A program made the translations under genes and the position numbers. This document shows positions 45,401-57,716 of a DNA stretch of 64,000 bases, in pieces. Origin of the DNA: Siphonodentalium dalli (Eukaryota; Mollusca; Scaphopoda; Gadilida; Siphonodentaliidae); assembly GCA_032622095.1 (NCBI GenBank), contig CP136062.1:157782875-157846874 (forward strand). Direction: 5' to 3'. The notes beneath the pieces were generated by a model. That model was not told where the DNA came from and did no database searches. It saw only the letters and a program-made list of their open reading frames with translations. The stretch's first letter is position 1, and each line of letters begins with the position of its first letter.

Positions 45401-46642
45401 AAAATCACAACCGCGTATTGAAAACTTACATCAGGGGATAAAATCAAACTAGGCTGTTGGGTGTGTTGACATAACTAACTCAGACTGTTTGGTCCCATTG
45501 TACGTGTAACGCCATTGTTTTAAATAGGGGAGGTGCTTTCGTGCATTTTTAGTTTGCAATGTGTATTTCTTACAAGTATTTAAACATTTAATGATGTAAT
45601 CATGATATCTTGCTATATAAGTATGGCATACATATCAGTTAGGGTTTTGCTGTTGGTTGCCTGCATGTAAAATATCGTCCTACAAGCCTAATGCATTTGG
45701 TCCAACCTTCAGTAATGTGTATATGTAACTCATCAACATGTATGACCTTCTTGTTTCCCTGTGGTTTAGTATAAAATCTGGAGTCGTACTATGTTTCGCT
45801 CAGTTTTAAATTCGCGTACCGACGTGTGCGCGAAAAAAAGTACTGCGCGATTTTAAATACGAGTAAGATATACAAATAGTTAAAAAGTTGAAATAACTGA
45901 ACAAATAATTGGCAAAATCAGCAGGATATACTTATACGCGCCTTTACGAGCGGTTTGGAGTGACACCTTCAGTCTGGAACTATAACTCTATTCTTGAGCC
46001 AGTTAGTGTTTTATGAGATCGGAGAACCACTGTGCGTATAAAGGCAAAGTAAAGGCACTGGTAAAGAATCAACTTTCTGGGTTGGTTCCCTAACTTTTAT
46101 TCCCCGTTTGTTGTGAAGGATAAAATCGCTGTGAAGAATCGTTTGATCTGAATATTTCGGAGAGTGCAGGTGCAAATTTTCACATTGTTTGATTTTCCAA
46201 CGAGTAATTAGTGGGATACTTGTTGTTATTGGACCAACAGTAGCAAATGTTTTATACTTTTTGTCAAAATTGTGGTCTGAATGGTCAACTTGTACAGGGC
46301 ATTTCGTCTCGTTAAAGTGGGGGGGAGGGGGTTGGAGCTTCCAATGTGGAAATCTCCCAATGGAGACCCTCTAGCTACGTCCCTGCTTGGATATGGCGGA
46401 TTAATATAAATGTTACAGTACTTGAATATTACAAGCAGGCAATTATTTTCTGCGAAATTAAAATACTATTGGAGCAAAATTTTAATATTCACACAACTTC
46501 CAAAATTAAATTTCCTGGATTCAAGAGGTAGAGGTGAATATTTGAAATTGTCTGACAGTGATTTCCTTTCGATCTTTCAGATGAGAACTATAAGTTTGCT
46601 GTCGACAATAAAGAGGGAAAAGGCACTAGACTTTGGGGAGAC
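45401..46642. other. Upstream of the GPCR pseudogene
   Basis: No repeat or exon is firmly supported. A TTTCGATCTTTCAG acceptor ends at 46580, 62 bases before the GPCR start codon, so a 5' untranslated intron may once have ended here. A G-rich run lies at 46319-46332. Confidence 0.35.
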
Positions 46643-48180
46643 ATGAAGATGAACACTACTCTGCACTTCAGTTATATCAACGAGGTCAATGTCACGACAA
46701 CAACAAAAACCTTGTCAACTGACATTGAAGACTGGTACCCGTCGGACTCGAGTGATATGCCATCGCCTAACCCCCGGGTAGTAGCAATCATAGCCCTCTG
46801 TATTATCTCTTTATCTGGGACTGTTGGGAATTTGATGGTGTTTCCCAGCGAATGGAATGAACCTAACCTGAGAATCATTCCTAGTATATTCATCATCAAT
46901 ATCAGCATTATCGGGTTCCTCTACTCAGTTCTCTCAATCCCTCTTAACATATTTCATGTGATGGATATAAAGAACAGATTATTTACCGAAGGAACAATGT
47001 GTACGATATTCGGGTACTTGGATTTCGTTTTTCTCCTGGCGACGCTTGGAAACTCAAGCGCCATAGCTATAAACAGGTACGTGATAGTCACAAAACCGAA
47101 GACCGACTACTTGAAATACTACTCTATCAACAGTCTTATTGTTTGAATATTGGTTTTATGGTTGCTACCATCGGCTATGGCGGCTTGCGGGATTCCATAT
47201 TATGACTATGACTTTCGAGTGATGACGTGTACGCTGATCAGTTCTCGAGACGCCTTCTGGTTTACTGTCATGGTTATCGGAGGACCGACGGTCGTCACAT
47301 CCATCGTCATTTCTTCTTTCTATTACTTAATTTTCAAGACCGTTCGAAACAGCAGAAGAAGAATACAAGGGGGCTAATGACGACACGATGCAAATAAGTG
47401 CGTATGCATGTAGTTCCGCCTGTGTGAATTGGGCAGGGCCATGCAATAAATATGAGGCCAGTAAGAATAATGAATCTGGTACAGAAACTCAAGAGGAATA
47501 TCCAGAAAAGAAGACAGTCACTTCCAAAAACCACATCGAGAAACTTACCCCTGAAAGACAGCGATGATGATTTATATCTTACTAAAATAACAAGTAGCGA
47601 AACAAAAATATCCACGAAGACGAAGCAGAGAAACGAAATAACGAAGACGACATTGGCAAATGTTCTGAAGGTGGCCGTCAGTACCTTTCACATGGAACGG
47701 AAATAAACGGTTAGCACGGTCCACGACGATCAAATGGCCGAATCAATCCAACATATCAAGAAGTCAGATATAAAATCGAAACACAGCGAACAGTCGATAG
47801 AAAAAGGAACAAATGACGAGGACGACACAATAGAAATAAAAACCCGTCAGAAAGTAAGAAATACAGATCACAAGTTAGAGAGAGAAAAGAACGTCAATGT
47901 GGTCCATACGAAGAAAAAGGCATTCCATGACATCAAGCTCAATTTTCACCTTTTGATCGTATTTGCTGTTTTCTGTGTTCTGTGTTTGCCCATGCGCGTC
48001 ACCTACCTGATACACTATTGGAAACCAGTTCATCAAGATGTGTGGTTGTTTGTCCACATTCTTGCCTCGTCCTACTTTGCTCTTGCTTGGATTCTCTATG
48101 GTCTACTCAACAGAGGCTTTCGAAGAGCATACATGAAGATCTTCAAGTGCGAGAAAATTCGCAGTCGTCTCCTCATGTGA
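46643..48180 (+). pseudogene. Class A (rhodopsin-like) GPCR, disrupted
   Basis: Seven membrane segments can be read in order. TM1 is about residues 46-67 with GTVGN; TM2 is 79-104; TM3 is 120-146 with Cys120 and NRY in place of DRY. TM4 is broken by TGA at 47144-47146, where SLIV-stop-ILVLWLLP implies a lost Trp. TM5 is AFWFTVMVIGGPTVVTSIVI, TM6 is FHLLIVFAVFCVLCLP, and TM7 ends WILYGLLNRGFRRAYMKIF. The second loop keeps its Cys (VMTCTLI). The long Lys/Glu/Thr-rich third loop changes frame twice, first at the GGGGG run near 47370 and again before 47560, and has a TAA at 47704. NRY and the YGLLN-x-x-FRR tail resemble melatonin-receptor-like or Tre1/Moody-like receptors. The conserved TM2 Asp, TM6 Trp and TM7 NP are absent. 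The coding region is a single exon. Sequencing error is possible, but four lesions favour a pseudogene. Confidence 0.75.
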
Positions 48181-48228
48181 GAAGTTCAACAAAAACATGA
48201 CGAAAACTGAATTAGGGAGCATATTGAC

Positions 48229-48290
48229 CGATTATGATGATGGTTATGATGATGATGATGATGATGATGATGATTATGACGGTGATGTTG
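48229..48290. repeat. (GAT)n microsatellite
   Basis: A near-perfect run of GAT triplets with a few interruptions follows the GPCR stop by about 50 bases. It is followed by GTTGTTGGTGGTGGTTGTGG. It would lie in the 3' untranslated region of the ancestral transcript. Confidence 0.9.
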
Positions 48291-48470
48291 GGCACTTGTT
48301 GGACACTTGTTGTTGGTGGTGGTTGTGGTGATAAGTTTAGTTTGGCAGGCTCGTGATTTAGTCACTCGTTGTGGCGAAGAAGTGAACTAAACTGTTCAGA
48401 AGTGAATTTGGAAAACTTGCAGTGGAAACATAATTATGGCTGAAAAAGAGGTTAAAAAACCAATCACACC

Positions 48471-48921
48471 AAGCCTGAGTTTAGTGTGCCTGTCATTGGC
48501 AGAATGAGGTCCACATAGGGTGAATTTAGTGACTCGAACCCGCATATCGGGATAGCATCACCAAATTCACCCTCTATTGACCTTTCTGCTTAAGCCTCAT
48601 TTTCTCTGGAAAGTTTCATTAGTATCAAATTTCTATAGAAACTTAGATTCTATTTCTTTATTAGTCAAGTGTATTTATATCCCTAAATTGGCAGACGACA
48701 CATTGCATAATCGAGGTTCCCAATGGGTGTACATAACAATATTCACTATTTGGGAACTTTAATATGAGTCTATGTCTCCCATGGCAGCAGATGAGGCCAT
48801 GCAGGATGAGGTCCCCAGAGGGTGAATTTGGTGATGCTAACCCGCCATGCAGGATAGCGTCATAAATTCATCCTCTGGGGGACCTCATTCTGCAAATGAC
48901 AGGCACACTAAATGCAGGCTT
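48471..48921. mobile_element. MITE, ~450 bp, ~42-bp terminal inverted repeats
   Basis: The left end AAGCCTGAGTTTAGTGTGCC, continuing TGTCATTGGCAGAATGAGGTCC, is the imperfect inverse of the right end, which closes CAGGCACACTAAATGCAGGCTT. Subterminal AGGGTGAATTT and AAATTCACCCT pairs occur twice. The target duplication is not clear, so the superfamily is unassigned. Confidence 0.75.
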
Positions 48922-49432
48922 GTAAACGATTTGATTCAGAAGAATAATTATTTTGTCTGATAAACTACACTTTGGGCTGACTTGAATATCCATCTGAAGA
49001 TGATCTGGTTAAACTTGTGAAGGAAAAGGGAGCGGATGTACGCGGATAAACGGGATTTGGACCGTTGCTGCAGGCAAATTCTTATATGCCCGGAAGATAT
49101 AAATTTAGTTGGGTTTATCTGGGAAGAGAAATTGTATTTGATGGGAAAATAAGTACGGGCCTGCGATATGTCGCATATATTTGTCAGATGGTAACGAACG
49201 TTGTTTGTCACATATGCATGACATCAGTATTGTCAGTGATTAACTATTTTGACGATCTGCGTGGACCGAAGTTTGGGAAAACGGGAATGATGCACTAATC
49301 ATATTAAAGCAAGTTTTGGTATCATTTGGATTAGTGGAGTCAAATGCTAAGACATCTGCGCCTTCAAAAATAATGGTGTTTTATTCATCATGTTTGAAAC
49401 AGAAATGATGACGTTGAAAATACATTCTGTAT
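48922..49432. other. No feature recognised
   Basis: AT-rich; overlapping chance frames on both strands. It may include the decayed upstream reverse transcriptase part of the following element, but I could not recognise any catalytic motif. Confidence 0.3.
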
Positions 49433-49857
49433 TTGGTGAGGGTTTCCATAAGGGAACATCAATATTTTTTGGGGAAACTGCAGTTTGTTGCTGCCTGTGT
49501 GCGATCAGGGCGAATCTTTGTATCACGATTGTTGACTTATTTTAGGTCATTTGGAGGAAATTTAATTAAGAAATATATTCCAATTCATGTCAAAGGGTGG
49601 TGGGCTACCTATCTACTAAATGGTATCTCAATGATGGCAATAGAGGAGTGGTTAGTTCAAGAAGCAGTTATGTCCTCAGATGCGTGTTTACCATCACGCG
49701 GAGAGTTGTGTTTTGGAGAATATTTCAAATTAATGAACTTCAGTTATTGACTATAGCAGGAAAAAGAGACAGTAGCACTGTAATTACAAGAGTTGCAGCA
49801 AGATGTTCAGTAAACCATATCCAGTGCATGTTCAAAGGGAACATATCAAAACCTTAG
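49433..49857 (+). pseudogene. DIRS-type reverse transcriptase/RNase H fragment
   Basis: The frame reads HQYFLGKLQFVAACVRSGRI and FVSRLL, the conserved connection after the DIRS reverse transcriptase. It continues with GWWATYLLNGISMMAIEEWL and SSDACL, then GEYFKL, matching the RNase H part of DIRS-like elements (WW..L..NG, DA, GEYF). The frame then shifts: the continuation LQLLTIAGKRDSSTVITRVA lies in an overlapping frame. The YADD-containing reverse transcriptase core upstream is not recognisable, so this is the 3' part of a decayed polyprotein. Confidence 0.8.
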
Positions 49858-50640
49858 GCTACAATGGAAAACATTCATTCTGTTCTGTACATATTACAAT
49901 TTAATACCTTTTCTTGCCAATGTAAAAACTATTCAATTATTTGCAAAATGTTTGAATAGGTCAGTCGGCACCATTGTGAATTATGTCAGTGGAGTTGAAA
50001 CGCTGAACTTACTGAACAATGCTGATATATCCAGTTTTGAAACAATTGAATTGAAATGTTGTTCAAAGGTCTCAGGAGTTTGTGCAACACAAACTGGGTT
50101 CCAATCACCCGTGATATATTAAAGGATATGTATATGTACTTGGAGAAAGATAATAGCTTGCACATGACATATTGGTGTTTATTACTTATGGTGTTTTATT
50201 TGATGCTACGAAAGTCTAACTTGGTACCAGTTAGTAAATCTAGTTTTGATCCTAGGTGCCAGTTGACACTGTAACATGGTGGTATTCATTCGTTGGTATA
50301 AAAAACATTCAATTTTGGCAGAGAGTTCTAAAAATTTCGATTATAGCCATACCAAATTATGTTTTATGTCCGTGGTAGCATTTCAACACATGATTACCCT
50401 TAATCCAGGTAGTGCACCAGAACTTCTTTTAAAGATGAAAGATGGTCCTTTGACTAACATGAAATTTCAAAAATACCTGTGAAGTATTTTAGAGAAAAAA
50501 CCCAGAAAGGCACACTTCACTATATTTCTCACATACTTTCAGACGAGGAGGCGCTTTCTGTTTAATGCCGAGGTTCCTAGATAATTATAAAACTCTTTGG
50601 TGATTAGTCACGATTGCTACACAAGGTATTTATGATACAG
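49856..50640 (+). pseudogene. DIRS-type tyrosine recombinase, decayed
   Basis: Pieces in several frames follow the usual order. First the SAM-like core-binding part: RLQWKTFILFCTYYNLIPFL ... NRSVGTIVNYVSGVETL (49856 onward). Then, after a frameshift near 50056, GLRSLCNTNWVPITRDILK and LLLMVFYLMLRKSNLVPVSK, containing the first catalytic Arg. A stop at 50273 follows. SHTFRRGGA near 50529-50555 gives the H-x-x-R box, and HDCYTRYL near 50609-50632 gives the catalytic Tyr. The enzyme would integrate a circular cDNA. All catalytic positions are recognisable, but at least three frame breaks make it inactive. Confidence 0.8.
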
Positions 50641-51119
50641 TCTTCAGTCTTGCAGACACGTTCCCAGTAGCCCTCATGATGCGAAATTTAATATTGTCAA
50701 TTTTAATTAAGTAATTTTATATTCCGGCTAAGGCCACCAGAAATGTGATCATAATGGCTGATGCAATGTTAAAGTATGTTCAGGATATTTGGAATGTGGA
50801 CAATTTACCTTTTGATGGCATAGCAATTGGTGTTGCTATTTAAAAATACGCCCAATGCAACTCCAATTAAGGAGACGCACTCACATGTTATATCGTGCTC
50901 ACTCTCTTGGTTATCTCTTTAAAACTAGGCTTACATGGTTGCACTGTGACTTTAGGCCTGCTTGGAGAGAGAAACACTACCCCTGTTTCCAAATCCAAGT
51001 ATATTCCATTTTCAGTAGAGAGGCAGGTATTTGAGTTCTTTAACTTGTTAGGTTAGTGTCATTAAACTCAAGACGTTGCAGTTTTCTTTTTGGTGGCATT
51101 CGGTGGCTTTCAAGCTCCT
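50641..51119 (+). other. Probable 3' part of the DIRS-like element
   Basis: One frame reads NVIIMADAMLKYVQDIWNVD near 50730-50800, which distantly recalls the GDS block of SGNH/GDSL hydrolases found in some retroelements. It is too decayed to assert. The tandem array begins at its end. Confidence 0.3.
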
Positions 51120-54100
51120 AGTATAGATGTTAAATATCACTTATACTTCAGAAAATCTTTAAAACAAATAACAAATTGGTTTGATATTCTAAGGATACTT
51201 TTTACCTTGGAATTATGACAAAAACTTGATTTGTCTATTATAATTATTTTTCATATCATTCATATTGTAATTTTATATAATTTTGTGAAATATATTGCTG
51301 AAATGTTATAGCAGCCTGTTCAGAATCTTTATATGCACTAATTTATAATCAGCAGTTTTTCTTGTGTTTACTTATAGCCATACAAAGGTATTTGGAACAA
51401 TGTTTATATAGAATAATTAGCTAATTACTCCCGGCTATATTTTATTAAATTTGTCCCCCTTGATTTTCTAGAAGAAGGGAAAACAAAGATGTTTTCAGAC
51501 AGCGCAGCAAATATAAGCTACGCACTTTATTCCACCCATAACTGTAGATGAATCGTATCGGATTTTTAGCCAATCAGCGAACAGGAAAATTAAAGTGGTG
51601 AGGCTTTCATGTTGAACCGGCTTTTTTATTCTGGACAGGCTGCTGTGTGGGCGACAACATTTCCCCACACACCCTCCCCAATATATATGCGTTTGGGCGA
51701 TATAATTATATTGTATCCATTACATGGATAATAGAGCTTGAATGTAGGTGTGTTTATAGATATGGTACGCATGATTTGGAAAGTTTAAGTACATCTAAGG
51801 GAAAGAATGATTTTTATCATTATATGTTAAGGTTGAAGATCATTATACATGCATAATGAAGAAAGAAATGTTGAGTGGCTTGTAAGCTCCTTGTATATAT
51901 TTTGTATATGACTAATACTTTATAAAATCTTGATTTACACCTTGAATTATGTCAAAACTTGGTTTGTCTTCTGTATATGATTTTACATATTATTCATATT
52001 GTAATTTTATATAATTATGTGAAATATATTGCTGAAATGTTATAGCAGCCTGTTTAGAATCTCTATATGCACTAAATTATAATCAGCAGTTTTTCTTGTT
52101 TTTACTTAAAGCCATACAAAGGTATTTGGAACAATGTTTATATAGAATAATTAACTAATTACTCCCGGCTATATTTAATTAAATTTGTCCCCTTTGATTT
52201 TCTAGAAGAAGATTTAACAAAGACAAGTTTTCAGACACCGCAGCACTGCGAAGCTATGCACTTTATTCCACCCATAACTGTAGCTGAATCGTGTCCGGAT
52301 TTTAACCAATCAGCGAACAGGAAAATTAAAGTGGTGAGGCTTTCATGTTGAACCGGCTTTTTTATTCTGGACAGGCTGCTGTGTGGGCGACAATATTTGC
52401 CCACAAACCCTCCCCAATATATATGTGTTTGGGCGATATAATTATATTGTATCCATTAAATGGATAATAGAGCTTGACTGTCGGTGAGTTTATAGATATG
52501 GTACGCATGATTTAGAAAGTTTAAGTATATCTAAGGGAAAGATTGATTTTTATCTTTAAATTTTAAGGTTAATGATCATTATACATGCATAATGATATCA
52601 GAAAGAAATATTGCGTGGCTTGTAAGCTCCTTGTATATATTTTTTTATATGACTAATACTTTATAAAATCTTGAATTACACCTTGAATTATGTCAAAACT
52701 TGGTTTGTCTTCTGTATATGATTTTACATATCATTCATATTGTAATTTTATAAAATTATGTGAAATATATTGCTGAAATGTTATAGCAGCCTGTTTAGAA
52801 TCTCTATATGCACTAATTTATAATCATCAGTTTTTCTTGTGTTTACTTATAGCCATACAAAGGTATTTGGAACAATGTTTATATAGAATAATTAGCTAAT
52901 TACTCCCGGCTATATTTTATTAAATTTGTCCCCCTTGATGTTCTAGAAGAAGGGAAAACAACGATGTTTTCAGACAGCGCAGCATATATAAGCTACGCAC
53001 TTTATTCCACCCATAACTGTAGCTGAATCGTGTCCGGATTTTAGCAAATCAGCGAACAGGAAAATTAAAGTGGCGAGGCTTTCATGTTTAACCGGCTTTT
53101 TTGATTCTGGACAGGCTGCTGTTTGGGCGACAATATTTGCCCTCACACCCTCCCCAATATATATGTGTTTGGGCGATAGAATTATATTGTATCAATTACA
53201 TGATAATAGAGCTTGACTGTCGGTGAGTTTATAGATATGGTACGCATGATTTGGAAAGTTTAAGTATATCTAAGTGAAAGATTGATTTTTATCATTAAAT
53301 TTTAAGGTTAATGATCATTATACATGCATAATGATATCAGAAAGATATGTTGAGTGGCTTGTAAGCTCCTTGTATAAATTTTAAATACCACTAATACTTT
53401 AGAAAATCATTAAAAAAATAAAAAAAATGGTTTGATATTCCAAGGATACTTTTTAAACCTTGAATTATGACAAAACTTGGTTTGTCTTCTGTAAATGATT
53501 TTACATGTTATTCATATTGTAATTTTATATAATTATATTGCTGAAATGTTATAGCAGCCTGTTGAGAATCTTTATATGCACTAATTTATAATCAGCAGTG
53601 TTTTCTTGTTTTTACTTAAAGCCATACAAGTATATTTGTAACAAAGTTTATATAGAATAATTAACTAATTACTCCCGGCTATATTTCATTAAATTAGACC
53701 CCTTTGATTTTCTATAAGAAGGGTTAACAAAGATGTTTTCAGACAGCGCAGCATAGAGAAGCTATGCATTTTATTCCACCCATAACTGTAGATGAATCGT
53801 ATCCGGATTTTTAGCCAATCAGCGAACAGGAAAATTACAGTTGTGAGGCTTTCATGTTGAACCGGCTTTTTTGATTCTGGACAAGCTGCTGTGTCGGCGA
53901 CAATATTTGTCCACACACCCTCCCCAATATATATGTGTTTGGGCGATAGAATTATATTGTATCCATTACATGGATAATAGAGCTTGACTGTAATCGAGTT
54001 TATAGATATGGCATGACAGTTTAAGAACATCTAACGGAAAGATTGATTTTTGTCATTAAATTTATGGTTAATGATCATTATACATGCATAATGACATCAA

Positions 54101-54390
54101 GAAGAAATGTTTAGTGGCTTGTAAGCTCCTTGTATATATTTTAAATATCACTAATACTTGTGAAACAAATAACAGATCGGTTTGATATTCCAAGGATACT
54201 TTTTACACCTTGAATTATGACAAAACTTGGTTTGTCTTCTGTAAATGATTTTACATGTTATTCGCATTGTAATTTTATATAATTATGTGAAATATATTGC
54301 TGAAATGTTATAGCAGCCAGTAGAATCTTTATATGCACTAAATTATAATCAACTGTTTGTTCTTGTTTTTACTTATAGCCATACAAGGGT
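51120..54390. repeat. Tandem array of ~740-bp units (four full units plus part)
   Basis: The marker GCCATACAA.G(G)TAT.TTGG-like block occurs near 51377, 52112, 52851, 53620 and 54378, giving periods of about 734-768. Each unit contains ACTCCCGGCTATATTT, TTATTCCACCCATAACTGTA, CCAATCAGCGAACAGGAAAA, ACCGGCTTTTTTATTCTGGA, then CTGCTGTGTGGGCGACAA and CCCTCCCCAATATATAT. Inverted-CCAAT and TATATAT motifs in each unit could form promoters. Divergence between units is modest. The array starts immediately after the DIRS-like remnant and ends abruptly at the 54395 inverted-repeat element. Confidence 0.85.
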
Positions 54391-54394
54391 ATTA

Positions 54395-57300
54395 GTATGG
54401 TCGTCGGAGGTTAGACCCAGAAGAAATTGGCAAAGAAGCGATCTTGGTGTCATTTGACGTGGGAGAAACTCGTGTATAACATATCGAAAATCCGCTAAAA
54501 TCCGCTTTGGGGAAAATTCAGGATCCAAGATGACGTCAAACATGGCCGCCGTTAGTCAAAAGAGACTCTGACTGAGATTAATTGGATTATAGTGAGAACG
54601 AATGTTGTCATATGTATACAAATGTATACATTTTTGGGAAGTTAAAATATTATGCCACCTGTTTATGGCCAAAATGGAACCCCTTGTCCCAGATGGCCGC
54701 CACATGGCGGCCTAAACTCGAAAATTTGAAGTTTTTGCCTAATACCTTAAAGATCAGTTCCTGTTGTTTGATAATGGTTGAGACTGCCGACTTTGATTAG
54801 TCTTATTCATGTTAATTCAGCATGGAGCAATGAAAGATGCCATAAATGTGGTCCCAGAGTCATCCACACCCTCAAAAATTCGATTTTACAGAACGCGGTA
54901 TAACATTTAACAAAAATCGCCATTGGGATTCCAGTCATATATCAACAAGAAATGGACAGAACTGTACAATGTAAGTTGGCATACCATTATCTATGAATAC
55001 TCCAATTCAATGAAACCCAAATTGGCCTTTGTCTCAAAATAGCTGCCAAAATGGCGGTCAAAATATGGAAAATGGCGGATATTGCTCACAGTATCATTCA
55101 ATCGATTATGAGTAGTGTTTGATGAATAAAATTGACTAAATATATACGAATGTATATCTCTTTGTGATGCCATTATGCTAGCTCTATGGAAAAATCAGTA
55201 CCCAAAATGGCTGCCAAAATGGCCACCCGGTGTGAAAAATACTATTTTCTATCACTTCTTTTTATCACTTATTGCTCTCTGAGCTGGGAAGCAATGGGTA
55301 TAATCTTTCAATGGTCGTGTCAACTTGTCATTCCAGCAATGACATGTGTAATAGTTTAGTTTACTCCGGTCCTTCATTAATAAGTTCTAACGAATGCGGT
55401 ATGAAATTTAACCAAAATCGCCTTTGGGGCTCTGGTCACATTGGATATTTAGGGATGAGCAATTCTTGTCTACAAAATAATTGAGCGTTTCTTTTATTTG
55501 TGAACATTCCATCTCAAATGGAACAAAAGAAACAATAAATTGTATCTAATATGGCTTCCAAAACGAAAATGGTAGACTCTCCACAGCTTGTCATATAATG
55601 GAAGTTGTGAGTGGTGGATGCAGTTGATAGCTGGCTAATCTATGTGGCTTACATGCATCAAAACTATTTATTTTCAATCTTTTGGTGGCTTCCCGCGGGT
55701 TGTCAAATATTAACTATTCGGCCATCATTTCGTTTCACTTACGGTACACGGACTCGATAGTCGCAAAAGAGGTTGATTCAGAATAAATTAGCAGAGAGCG
55801 ATTTTGACTTCAGAGTACCCTATCGGATATCTGATAAAATGAGCTTTGGGAAAACTTTAAGATCCGAGATGACATCCAATGTGACCCCCGACAACAATAG
55901 AAGTCATAAATAGGAAATTTGATCTTTGATTCCTTTACGAAAACAGATTTTAAGTGCATAATATCTCTTATTGAATACAGTATTGTTTTAATCTGGAATA
56001 TGTATGAAAAATCATATTCTCCAACCTCTTAAGAAGGTTACCAAAACAGGAACGTGTCCGATTTATAGCTAGGTTGAGATACACTGAAAAAAAACTCTTT
56101 AGTTGGACGGTTTTCATAGAATATAAAACATAATGACTATAAATTTCCGCTAAACGGATTGTGAAGCAACATTTTTGGAACTAGCTGGAACTAAATGTAG
56201 CCCATGGATTCCCCATTTCGACATGTACGAAAAGTGGTTTTACTCTTATCTCTTCCCAGATATAACTCTCCGGTGAATGGTGATGTCTTATGTCCTAGAA
56301 AATACGTGTGCCAAATACATATATGTATGAGGAAACTATCCCCATACATTGTTTACACATCGAATCAGTAAGTCTGTGGAGGTCTTCTTGGACGAGCGCG
56401 ATTTTCAAAACTCGAAACAGTCTGTACAAACAGTAAAAGTTAATAGTAAATGACGTTGGATGTAGGTCTAGAGTACGTCGTCTGCATGAGATAGTTTTCA
56501 TGTCATTAATTTGCACATATTTCCTGCTATGATCAGCATGGATGAAAGCCTTATGTGGCAGTTTGATTGTCTAGCATCCGGAGAAGTACATGTTCATTGT
56601 TCACATTTCTTTGACAAACTGCTGTTGCCCATCATGTTCATGTGGCATTTCTATCCAATGACAACCTTGAAATACCAGTTCGTCAAGCTAAATGGTTGAT
56701 ACGTTTACGCCTACGGGTCAGATCCAGCCGTGGCGCACAGTGTGTCTACATATCATTGATGAAATTCACTCAATGTGAAGTAGATATCGGTGTGTCTATA
56801 TATTTACTAGAATGTTTCTACCCACAGGTATATACCCTGTCAGATGACACGGAATTGTCACATGGAGTGTGACGGGTATACAATGTACGTGTGTAATTTT
56901 CATTTTTCCTCTTGATAATGAAGAAAATAATTTACTTTGAAACTACCTAGCTCCGATAACCAACGTACCCACCCATTAAGTAAACCGCTGATTATTCGCT
57001 CTTCCTTCCTGTCCTTTCCATTTTCCAGCTTCGCCATCACTGGGTGACCCATTATAGCCTGATGCCTCCGGACTAGACCACCGCTGCCCATATATTTGCT
57101 GGAAATGGTCCGAATAGTCATAATAAGTAGAAATATTTACACTGTGTTTAAAAATAATCCATATTCGAGCGCAATTTAATTTCTTTCTAATTAATTTCCA
57201 GATAGTCCATCGTAATAAGTGGACATCATGTTGGATCCTGCAGTAGATACTGCTTCGTTGGAACATTACGCGCTGAAATTATTGTGGTAGTAGATATTAT

Positions 57301-57714
57301 TGGCAACATGTTTAATGAGTCTGGCATCGTTAGCTCACAACGGAAGTGTTGTTTCGGCTTTCCTCTGAGCAGAACTTAAATTTCGACAATTTTCGGTGGC
57401 CATTTTGGTAGCCATCTTAGAATTTTGAATCGTGATTGGCTACTCATACCCACACAAATATATTGATTTCAATCAATGATGTATATTGGTGCCGAATTGG
57501 CGTTTTGTCGTATGGATTTTCGTGAATAACTACTTATTTGCTATTTTCATTATTATTGGCGACCATGTTGGGCACCATCTTGAATTCTGAATTTTCCCCA
57601 ATGCGGATTTTAGCGGATTTTGGATATGTTATTCACGAGATTCTCCTGCGTCGAATGACACCAAAACCGCTTCTTTGCCAATTTATTCTGGGTCTAACCC
57701 TCCGACGACCATAC
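54395..57714. mobile_element. Long inverted-terminal-repeat element (TA-flanked)
   Basis: The left end starts GTATGGTCGTCGGAGGTTAG and the right end closes CTCCGACGACCATAC, with TA on each side (54393-54394, 57715-57716). The terminal repeats pair for about 150 bases, through CTTCTTTGCCAATTTATTCTG-like, TCCGCTAAAATCCGC and GGATCCAAGATG blocks. The interior has AAGATGGC-rich repeats near both ends and about 2.4 kb of non-repetitive sequence without a transposase that I can recognise. Confidence 0.6.
55090..57560. other. Interior of the inverted-repeat element; no gene assigned
   Basis: There are only weak candidates. On the - strand, after an ACCATTTCCAG acceptor near 57090, one frame reads IYGQRWSSPEASGYNGSPSD then GEAGKWKGQEGRANNQRFT-stop, but an alternative frame is also open. 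On the + strand, 56511-56872 holds two overlapping open frames without known motifs. None has a partner exon. Confidence 0.3.
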
Positions 57715-57716
57715 TA

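Noticed and set aside
47334-47615. Antisense open frame across the GPCR third loop
   Set aside because: It lies opposite a clear receptor coding region and its hydrophobic look is the complement of a Lys/Glu-rich loop.
56900-57121. - strand terminal exon inside the inverted-repeat element
   Set aside because: Two different frames are open over the same stretch, no partner exon or polyadenylation signal is near, and the context is a transposon interior. It is kept only as a remark.
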